Shown: piece after piece, positions 6,517 through 12,364 of the stretch | Layout of the letters: the number at the start of each line of letters is the position of its first letter | Position numbering within the stretch: position 1 is the stretch's first letter | Source: an uncultured Clostridium sp. | GTDB taxonomy: Bacteria > Bacillota > Clostridia > Peptostreptococcales > Peptostreptococcaceae | Assembly: GCA_900539645.1 (NCBI GenBank) | Contig: UQCY01000049.1 | Coordinates: 1 to 12,364 of the forward strand | Direction: 5' to 3' | DNA: 12,364 nt | Translations under genes and position numbers: made by a program | Notes under the pieces: generated by a model | The model's database searches: none | What the model saw: the letters and a program-made list of their open reading frames with translations, nothing else | What the model was told of the DNA's origin: nothing

Positions 6517-8928
6517 ATGAAAAATGTTGAACATTTCGGTGATTTAACACCTAGAATGAACGAATTTAGAGAAAATGTATTAAATAAGAAACCTTATATA
6601 TGTGCAGAACGTGCATTATTAGCTACAGAATCATATAAAGAAAATCGTAATCAGCCCGTAGTAATAAAACGTGCTATGATGTTAAAAAATATATTAGAAA
6701 AAATGTCTATATACATAGAAGACGAAACTTTAATAGTAGGGAACCAAGCATCTGCTAATAGAAATGCTCCTATATTCCCAGAATATACACTAGAGTTCGT
6801 ACTTAACGAGCTTGATTTATTCGAAAAACGTGATGGAGATGTTTTCTATATAACTGAAAAAACAAAAGAAGATTTAAGAAGCATCGCATCTTTCTGGGAA
6901 AACAACAACTTAAGAAGCAAAGGTGGCGCAATGCTTCCAGAAGAAGTTAGTGTATATATGGAAACTGGATTCTTTGGAATGGAAGGTAAATTAAACTCTG
7001 GTGATGCTCACTTAGCAGTTGACTATGAAACAGTTTTAAAACAGGGATTAGTAGGATACGAAAAAAGAGTTTTAAAATTAAAAAGTGAATTAGATTTATG
7101 TGTTGCAGAAAATATAGATAAATACCACTTCTATAGAGCAGTTTTAATAGTAATAGATGCTGTTAAAACTTATGCTGAACGTTTTAGCAAATTAGCTGCA
7201 GAAATGGCAGAAAAAGCTGAAGGTCAGAGAAAAGAAGAACTTCTTGAAATATCTCGTATATGTGCAAAAGTTCCTTATGAACCAGCAGAAACATTTAGAG
7301 AAGCAATACAGTCTACTTGGTTCATACAGTTAATATTACAGATAGAATCTAACGGACACTCTTTATCTTACGGAAGATTTGATCAGTATTTATACCCATA
7401 CTACAAACACGATAAAGATTTAGGATTAATAACTGATGATGAAGTTGTTGAAATATTAGACAACTTATGGATAAAAACTTTAACTATAAATAAAGTTCGT
7501 AGTCAGTCTCATACATTTAGTAGTGCAGGAAGTCCAATGTATCAGAACGTTACAATAGGTGGACAGACTGTAGATAAAAAAGATGCAACTAATGAATTAT
7601 CATTCTTAGTATTAAAATCTGTTGCACAGACTAGACTACCTCAGCCTAACTTAACAGTTAGATACCACAGAAATATACCAAAAGCTTTCTTAGATGAGGC
7701 TGTTGAAGTTATGAAATTAGGAACTGGTATGCCAGCATTCAACTCTGATGAAGTTATAATACCTTCATTTATAGAAAAAGGAGTTAAAGAAGAAGATGCA
7801 TACAACTACTCTGCAATAGGATGTGTTGAAACTGCAGTTCCAGGAAAATGGGGATACAGATGTACAGGTATGTCTTACATGAACTTCCCAAGAATACTTC
7901 TTATGGTAATGAATGACGGTGTCGATATGACAAGCGGAAAGAGATTCTTTGAAGGAAGTGGATACTTCAAGGATATGAAATCTTATGAAGAATTAGAACA
8001 GGCTATAGAAAAAGCTATGAGATACTTAACTAGAATGAGTGTTATCGTTGAAAATACAATAGATTTAGCTCTAGAAAGAGATGTTCCAGACATACTATGC
8101 TCAGCTTTAACTCAAGACTGTATAGGTAGAGGTAAAACTCTTAAAGAAGGTGGGGCAATATACGACTTCATATCTGGATTACAGGTTGGTATAGCAAATA
8201 TGGCAGACAGTTTAGCAGCTATCAAAAAACTTGTATTCGACGAAAACAAAATAACTCCAGAACAGTTATGGAATGCATTATTAGATGACTTCACAACTGA
8301 AGAAAATAAAAAAATACAGCAGATGTTAATAAATGATGCACCTAAATACGGAAATGACAACGACTACGTGGATCAGCTAGTAGTTGATGTTTACAACGTG
8401 TACATAGATGAAATGAAGAAATATCCAAATACAAGACATGGTAGAGGTCCAATAGGTGGAATAAGATACGCTGGTACATCTTCTATATCTGCAAATGTTG
8501 GTCAGGGATTCTCAACTATGGCAACTCCTGATGGTAGAAATGCGAGAACTCCTCTTGCAGAAGGATGCTCTCCTGCTCATTCAATGGATAAAAAAGGACC
8601 AACAGCGGTATTCAAATCAGTTTCAAAATTACCAACTCACGAAATAACTGGTGGTGTGCTATTAAATCAGAAAGTAACTCCTCAGCTATTATCAAAAGAA
8701 GAAAATAAAGAAAAACTAGAAATGTTAATCAAAACATTCTTCAATAGATTAGATGGATACCATGTTCAGTACAATGTTGTTTCAAGAGATACACTTATAG
8801 ATGCTCAAAAACACCCAGAAAAACACAGAGATTTAATAGTTAGAGTTGCCGGATACAGTGCATTCTTCAATGTATTATCAAAAGCAACACAGGATGATAT
8901 AATCGGAAGAACAGAACAAACATTATAA
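6517..8928 (+). CDS. glycyl radical enzyme, YbiW/PflD-like (glycerol dehydratase-type C-O lyase)
   Basis: An 803-residue enzyme starting at the ATG at 6517, chosen because AAGGAGG lies just upstream; an in-frame ATG at 6493 would place that SD inside the gene. It has a PFL-like barrel with the thiyl site GCVE (Cys436, Glu438) and a C-terminal glycyl radical loop RVAGYSAFF, radical Gly779. GCVE marks the dehydratase/lyase class rather than true pyruvate formate-lyase, which has adjacent cysteines. An activase next door and an Fsa aldolase downstream match E. coli YbiW/PflD, reported to open 1,5-anhydroglucitol- or anhydromannitol-6-phosphate. The substrate assignment is inference; glycerol or a related diol is the alternative. 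Heavy ATA, TTA and CAG codon use suggests high expression. Confidence 0.9.
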   Translation: MKNVEHFGDLTPRMNEFRENVLNKKPYICAERALLATESYKENRNQPVVIKRAMMLKNILEKMSIYIEDETLIVGNQASANRNAPIFPEYTLEFVLNELDLFEKRDGDVFYITEKTKEDLRSIASFWENNNLRSKGGAMLPEEVSVYMETGFFGMEGKLNSGDAHLAVDYETVLKQGLVGYEKRVLKLKSELDLCVAENIDKYHFYRAVLIVIDAVKTYAERFSKLAAEMAEKAEGQRKEELLEISRICAKVPYEPAETFREAIQSTWFIQLILQIESNGHSLSYGRFDQYLYPYYKHDKDLGLITDDEVVEILDNLWIKTLTINKVRSQSHTFSSAGSPMYQNVTIGGQTVDKKDATNELSFLVLKSVAQTRLPQPNLTVRYHRNIPKAFLDEAVEVMKLGTGMPAFNSDEVIIPSFIEKGVKEEDAYNYSAIGCVETAVPGKWGYRCTGMSYMNFPRILLMVMNDGVDMTSGKRFFEGSGYFKDMKSYEELEQAIEKAMRYLTRMSVIVENTIDLALERDVPDILCSALTQDCIGRGKTLKEGGAIYDFISGLQVGIANMADSLAAIKKLVFDENKITPEQLWNALLDDFTTEENKKIQQMLINDAPKYGNDNDYVDQLVVDVYNVYIDEMKKYPNTRHGRGPIGGIRYAGTSSISANVGQGFSTMATPDGRNARTPLAEGCSPAHSMDKKGPTAVFKSVSKLPTHEITGGVLLNQKVTPQLLSKEENKEKLEMLIKTFFNRLDGYHVQYNVVSRDTLIDAQKHPEKHRDLIVRVAGYSAFFNVLSKATQDDIIGRTEQTL

Positions 8929-9023
8929 TAAAAAAATACATTATACTTTAAAAAGTTATTTTGTATTATAATAATATATGTTTAGATAAAATTTTTTAAA
9001 AAGCTATTATAGCTTTAGGAGGT
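8929..9023 (+). promoter_or_regulatory. 5' exon leader of the aldolase gene with its orphan SD
   Basis: This 95-bp AT-rich gap after the GRE stop ends in AGGAGGT (9017-9023), a strong SD with no start codon at the proper distance. A small hairpin, AAAGCT/AGCTTT (9000-9005 and 9011-9016), lies just before it. A TATAAT at 8967-8972 has no convincing -35. The SD makes sense only as the aldolase ribosome-binding site separated from its ATG by the inserted IStron. Confidence 0.75.
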
Positions 9024-9446
<423 letters not shown>

Positions 9447-9595
9447 GTAAATATTGAAATCTATAAAACTGGATAAATTACTTATAAAAAAATTATAAAA
9501 AAACTTAAAATTATAAAAAACTTGTATAAAAAGAATAATTACTGTCCATTATGAAAATAGAAAGATAAAAATATTATCAGAAAGGCGGTGATTAT

Positions 9596-10708
9596 TTGGA
9601 AAAAGGATTTAAAGTACAGATATTTCCTAACAAAGAACAAAAGGAATTAATGTTTAAAAGTTTTGGATGTGCTAGATTTGCATATAACTGGGCGTTGGCT
9701 AAGGAAAAGGAAAACTATGAAAAAGGTGGAAAATTTATTTCTGATATGGATTTAAGGAAAGAATTTACACAGTTGAAGAAAAAAGAAGAATTTAAGTGGC
9801 TTAACGAAATAAACAACAATGTTACAAAACAAGCTATAAAAGATTTATGCAAAGCATATAAAAACTTTTTCAAGAAAAAAGCTAAACATCCACGATTTAA
9901 GAGTAAAAAGAAATCAAAGAAAAGTTTCTATAATGATGTGTATAGAATAGAGTTTGATGATTATAAAGTTAGAATTGCTTCTATAGGTTGGATGGATATG
10001 GCAGAAAATAGGATTCCTAAAGATTGTAAATATATAAATCCTAGAATATCATTTGATGGGGTTAAGTTTTGGTTAAGTATTAGTTGTATCTTAGAAGATG
10101 AAGAAAATAATCTACCCAAAACTGAGCCGATTGGAATTGATATGGGAATAAAGACATTGATGACTTGTTCAAATGGTATGAATTTCAATAGAGTTAGTAC
10201 TAAAAAGGAAAAGAAGAGGTTAAAAAGACTTCAAAAAAAAGCTAGTAGACATTATGATAAGATGATGAAAACCAAATCATCTAATAAATCTAAAAATCTA
10301 CTAAAACTTGAAACTTTAATCTGTAAACAACATCAAAGAATATCAAATCTAAGACTTAATAACATTCATCAAGCGACTACAAAACTTGTAAAACAAAATC
10401 CAAAGGCGATAGTAGTTGAGGACTTAAACGTACAAGGAATGATGAAAAACAAGCATTTATCAGAAAAAATAGCGGACTGTTCATTCTATGAAATATATAG
10501 GCAATTAAAGTATAAATGCCAAAATAAAGGAATTGAACTTATAGTTGCTGATAGATTTTTTCCTTCATCAAAGATTTGTAGTAACTGTGGACATAAGAAG
10601 GAAAAATTAAGTCTGTCAGAGAGAACTTATATATGTGAATGTTGTGGAAATGTTATTGATAGAGATTTTAATGCAAGTTTGAATTTAAAGAATTTAGCTT
10701 ACAACTAA
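9596..10708 (+). CDS. TnpB RNA-guided nuclease of the IStron
   Basis: A 370-residue TnpB (OrfB). The N-terminal helix-turn-helix region has the family-typical FKVQIFPNKEQKELM and FGCARFAYNWALA. The RuvC residues are all present: Asp182 in GIDMG, Glu275 in VVEDLNVQGM, and the third Asp in DRDFNAS (355-361). The zinc-ribbon cysteines Cys328, Cys331, Cys347 and Cys350 are present. The start is TTG at 9596, preceded by AAAGGCGGTGAT at a good distance; no ATG fits. Length is normal with no frameshift, so the nuclease should be active. It would use the 3' end of the element as guide RNA to cut DNA from which the element has been lost. Its frame lies wholly inside the intron, so splicing removes it from the host mRNA. 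Confidence 0.95.
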   Translation: MEKGFKVQIFPNKEQKELMFKSFGCARFAYNWALAKEKENYEKGGKFISDMDLRKEFTQLKKKEEFKWLNEINNNVTKQAIKDLCKAYKNFFKKKAKHPRFKSKKKSKKSFYNDVYRIEFDDYKVRIASIGWMDMAENRIPKDCKYINPRISFDGVKFWLSISCILEDEENNLPKTEPIGIDMGIKTLMTCSNGMNFNRVSTKKEKKRLKRLQKKASRHYDKMMKTKSSNKSKNLLKLETLICKQHQRISNLRLNNIHQATTKLVKQNPKAIVVEDLNVQGMMKNKHLSEKIADCSFYEIYRQLKYKCQNKGIELIVADRFFPSSKICSNCGHKKEKLSLSERTYICECCGNVIDRDFNASLNLKNLAYN

Positions 10709-10880
10709 AACTGTAAACTAAATGTGTACCGATACGTTAGTCGGGAATTTAAGCCTTTGGAGAAGTATATAAACTAAAGTAGCTATTCTTTGAATAGTGA
10801 AATAGGCTTTGGTGAATTAGGAAATAGAGTTTGTAGTTTTTTATAAGTAATTTATAGAAATTTATAGATTTTATGTAACG
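10690..10880 (+). ncRNA. omega-RNA (reRNA) scaffold at the IStron 3' end
   Basis: About 190 noncoding bases follow tnpB up to the right boundary, where TnpB guide scaffolds lie. Stem AAGCCT/AGGCTT (10751-10756 and 10804-10809) encloses the hairpin CTATTC-TTT-GAATAG (10783-10797). The guide would be the flanking sequence beginning at about 10881 (GATATAATAAAATGGAAT), which includes the aldolase start codon. The same bases are needed as the intron 3' end, so splicing and guide production compete. The 5' end of the mature RNA is unknown. Confidence 0.7.
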
Positions 10881-10891
10881 GATATAATAAA

Positions 10892-11572
10892 ATGGAATTT
10901 ATAGTAGATACAGTTAATTTAGAAGAAATCAAGGATGCAGTTGAACATATGCCAATAGTTGGTGTAACTAGCAACCCATCTATAGTAAAGCAGACAAATC
11001 CAGAAAACTTCTTTGAACATATGAGAAAAATAAGAGAAATAATCGGTATGGAGAGAAGCCTTCATGTTCAGGTAATTTCAAAAAATAGCGACGAAATAGT
11101 GGCTGAAGCTCATAGAATACTAAAAGAAATAGACAATCAGGTATATATAAAAGTTCCTGTTTCTTATGAAGGTATAAAAGCTATAAAAACTTTAAAAGCA
11201 GAAGGTGTTAAGGTTACAGCGACTGCAGTTTACGATTTAATGCAGGCATATATGGCATTAGCAGCTGAAGCTGATTATATAGCACCTTATGTTAATAGAA
11301 TAGGAAATCTTGGTGCAGATCCAATGGATTTAATAAGCAATTTATCTGATAGAATAGCAGTTGACGGATACAATACCAAGATAGTTGCTGCATCATTCAA
11401 AGGTGTTCAGCAGGTTAGAGATTCATTCAACTATGGGGCACATGCGATAACTGCTCCAGTAGCTGTGTTAAAACAGATATTTGCAAATCCTAATATTGAA
11501 AAAGCAGTAGATGACTTTAACAAAGATTGGTATGCAATGTATGGAGAAAATGTAGGTATTTGTGAATTATAA
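10892..11572 (+). CDS. fsa: fructose-6-phosphate aldolase-like (transaldolase family)
   Basis: A 226-residue TIM-barrel class I aldolase in the Fsa/TalC length range. Motifs: MEFIVDTVN (1-9), GVTSNPSIVK (24-33), the Schiff-base Lys87 in VYIKVPV, VTATAVYDLMQA (about 111-122), APYVNRIGNLG (about 130-140), and AASFKGVQQV. Fsa enzymes accept hydroxyacetone or dihydroxyacetone as donor, so cleavage of 1-deoxyfructose 6-phosphate made by the upstream GRE is a good fit (inference). The ATG at 10892 has no SD in the 25 bases before it, because the IStron separates it from AGGAGGT at 9017-9023; intron splicing should restore it. Without splicing, initiation should be weak. It ends at a strong terminator. 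Confidence 0.93.
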   Translation: MEFIVDTVNLEEIKDAVEHMPIVGVTSNPSIVKQTNPENFFEHMRKIREIIGMERSLHVQVISKNSDEIVAEAHRILKEIDNQVYIKVPVSYEGIKAIKTLKAEGVKVTATAVYDLMQAYMALAAEADYIAPYVNRIGNLGADPMDLISNLSDRIAVDGYNTKIVAASFKGVQQVRDSFNYGAHAITAPVAVLKQIFANPNIEKAVDDFNKDWYAMYGENVGICEL

Positions 11573-11578
11573 AAGTAT

Positions 11579-11608
11579 AGGCTGTTGCAATTTTGCAATG
11601 GCCTTTTT
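11579..11608 (+). terminator. terminator of the GRE-aldolase operon
   Basis: AGGC-tg-TTGCA pairs with TGCAA-tg-GCCT across a short T-rich loop, followed by TTTTT (11604-11608). It starts a few bases after the aldolase stop. The IS200-type element begins directly after the T run. Confidence 0.82.
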
Positions 11609-11618
11609 GTATGTAGAA

Positions 11619-11641
11619 AACCCCCAGTTAGACTGGGGGTT
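11619..11641. repeat. IS200 left-end hairpin
   Basis: A perfect 10-bp stem, AACCCCCAGT/ACTGGGGGTT, with the 3-base loop TAG. IS200-family TnpA recognises such single-stranded hairpins. It can also stop transcription entering from outside the element. Confidence 0.85.
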
Positions 11642-11678
11642 CAGTAAAGCTTTTAGCTTTGAGTCTTTAATAAAAAAG

Positions 11679-11735
11679 CTCCTTTTGATAAGATATAATT
11701 GCGGTCCGCCAACTGCAAAAAATTATCAAAAGGAG
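11679..11735 (+). promoter_or_regulatory. leader helix sequestering the tnpA ribosome-binding site
   Basis: CTCCTTTTGATAA (11679-11691) is a perfect 13-nt complement of TTATCAAAAGGAG (11723-11735), which contains the tnpA SD. A short inner stem TTGC/GCAA lies in the loop. Translation of tnpA should be inhibited when the leader folds, as described for IS200. Confidence 0.85.
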
Positions 11736-11743
11736 GTCGTAAA

Positions 11744-12202
11744 ATGAACGACATACATAGTTTATCACATACAAAATGGAACTGCAAATATCATATAGTT
11801 TTTGCACCAAAATATAGAAGAAAAGTATTCTATGGAGAAAAAAGAGCAGAAATAGGAGGAATACTTAGAGAATTATGTAGATGGAAAGGTGTAAATTTGC
11901 TTAGTGCAGAAGCTTGTCCAGATCACATACATATACTTGTAGAAATACCACCGAAAATGTCAGTATCAGGATTCATGGGATTCTTGAAGGGAAAAAGTAG
12001 TCTAATGATATATGAAAGATGGGGAAATATGAAGTATAAATATAGAAACAGACAATTTTGGTGTAGAGGATATTATGTTGATACAACAGGAAAAGACACA
12101 AAAAGAATAAAAGAATATATAGAAAACCAGTTGAGAGAGGATATGATGAGTGAACAGCTAACGCTTGACGTAGTGGACCCGTTTACGGGTAACCAGAAAT
12201 AG
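11744..12202 (+). CDS. tnpA: IS200-type Y1 transposase
   Basis: A 152-residue HUH endonuclease of normal length. The metal-binding HxH is at His61 and His63 (DHIHILVEIPP), and the catalytic tyrosine is Tyr125 in KEYIENQL. The N-terminal SHTKWNCKYHIVFAPKYRRKVFYG is the standard IS200 start. The ATG at 11744 is chosen because AAAGGAGG lies just upstream; the frame is open further upstream, but that would run through the SD. It cuts and rejoins single-stranded element ends during replication. No defect is visible, so it may be active. It could not obviously mobilise the neighbouring IStron, whose ends look different. Confidence 0.95.
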   Translation: MNDIHSLSHTKWNCKYHIVFAPKYRRKVFYGEKRAEIGGILRELCRWKGVNLLSAEACPDHIHILVEIPPKMSVSGFMGFLKGKSSLMIYERWGNMKYKYRNRQFWCRGYYVDTTGKDTKRIKEYIENQLREDMMSEQLTLDVVDPFTGNQK

Positions 12203-12210
12203 TTAGCGAG

Positions 12211-12239
12211 TGGCGGACCGACATACGCTTTGAAGCGTA
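12211..12239 (+). other. tnpA 3'-UTR segment complementary to the leader, plus hairpin
   Basis: TGGCGGACCG (12211-12220) is an exact reverse complement of CGGTCCGCCA (11702-11711), which lies in the loop of the RBS-sequestering leader helix. Next comes the hairpin TACGCTT-tg-AAGCGTA (12224-12239). The complementarity could join the two ends of the mRNA or the two ends of the single-stranded element. Confidence 0.65.
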
Positions 12240-12272
12240 GCTGGAAGTTGAGCCTTATAGGCGTCAAATAAA

Positions 12273-12305
12273 GAACCCCCAGTTTTACTGGGGGGTTCCT
12301 TTTTT
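12273..12305 (+). terminator. IS200 right-end hairpin, also a terminator
   Basis: GAACCCCCAGT and ACTGGGGGGTTC pair around a TTT loop, with one bulged G. A T run at 12300-12305 follows, so the structure can act both as the transposase recognition hairpin and as an intrinsic terminator. Confidence 0.82.
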
Positions 12306-12309
12306 ATAG

Positions 12310-12364
12310 GGCGAATTGTCAAGCTAAGTGCAACAGTTTATCATAAAATATCTCGAAGGGTGTT
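12310..12364. repeat. 55-bp terminal inverted repeat, right copy (probable IS end)
   Basis: The exact reverse complement of 1-55. It begins GGCGAATTGTCAAGC and runs to the window end, so a repeat presumably continues beyond. It lies directly after the right end of the IS200-type element. Confidence 0.8.

Larger units (their letters stand above)
11605..12309 (+). mobile_element. complete IS200-type insertion sequence
   Basis: A single Y1 transposase gene lies between two related subterminal hairpins with the same AACCCCCAGT/ACTGGGGGTT stem (left 11619-11641, right 12273-12298). There are no terminal inverted repeats, as expected for IS200/IS605-family single-strand transposition. Exact ends are not resolved; the left tip abuts the T run of the aldolase terminator and the right tip abuts the 55-bp terminal repeat. 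No tnpB is present. Confidence 0.85.

Noticed and set aside
8112..8360. Minus-strand open frame inside the glycyl radical enzyme gene
   Set aside because: It is a shadow of a highly conserved gene, with no SD and no recognisable domain.
8929..9016. c-di-GMP or other riboswitch upstream of the intron, as in the known C. difficile allosteric ribozyme
   Set aside because: The 88 bases before the SD are AT-rich and hold only a small hairpin; no aptamer core was recognised.
9961..10188. Minus-strand open frame inside tnpB
   Set aside because: Antisense shadow with no motif or translation signal.
11562..11747. Short plus-strand frame of 61 codons overlapping the aldolase end
   Set aside because: It runs through the terminator and the IS200 left hairpin and has no protein-like features.
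12073..12267. Minus-strand frame over the tnpA 3' end
   Set aside because: Shadow of tnpA and its structured 3' UTR; no SD seen.

Overview
The window is AT-rich, with strong Shine-Dalgarno (SD) sequences, frequent ATA/TTA codons, anaerobic radical enzymes and clostridial-type mobile elements. This points to an anaerobic low-GC Firmicute (Clostridia, perhaps Peptostreptococcaceae-like); I cannot name the species. The first 55 bases and the last 55 bases are exact reverse complements, so this looks like a complete contig bounded on both sides by the same repeat, probably an insertion-sequence end.

Left part (1-4390, all minus strand): an AlbA_2/Schlafen-type gene cut off by the terminal repeat; a MarR regulator-MATE efflux pair with a promoter carrying two palindromic operators; then an NADPH-dependent FMN reductase-like gene and a P1-family (DmpA-like) peptidase gene. 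Hairpin terminators separate the units.

Centre (4530-11608): a DeoR-family regulator (+), a glycyl-radical-enzyme activase (-), a large glycyl radical enzyme (GRE, +) and a fructose-6-phosphate-aldolase-like protein (+). From memory, this gene set matches the E. coli YbiW/PflD radical route, in which anhydrohexitol 6-phosphate is opened to 1-deoxyfructose 6-phosphate and an Fsa aldolase splits it into glyceraldehyde 3-phosphate and hydroxyacetone. TGAAACTT half-sites occur upstream of both the regulator and the GRE operon, which suggests one local regulon.

The main discovery candidate is an IStron (about 9024-10880) between the GRE and aldolase genes. It combines a 5' group I intron, an intact TnpB nuclease gene and a 3' omega-RNA-like region, and has no transposase gene. 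It sits between the aldolase SD (AGGAGGT, 9017-9023) and its ATG (10892). The intron's P1 helix can be read directly: exon GAGGU (9019-9023) pairs with GCCUC (9085-9089), with the diagnostic U-G wobble at the splice site. Splicing would join AGGAGGU to GAUAUAAUAAAAUG and restore the SD to the start codon. The unspliced message has no SD near that ATG, so aldolase translation probably depends on ribozyme splicing, and the guide RNA made from the same 3' end would carry the aldolase start codon.

Right part (11605-12309): a complete IS200-type element (Y1 tnpA) between two end hairpins. It has a 13-bp leader helix that hides the tnpA ribosome-binding site and a 10-nt complementarity between the 5' and 3' untranslated regions. 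It lies directly after the aldolase terminator and directly before the terminal repeat.
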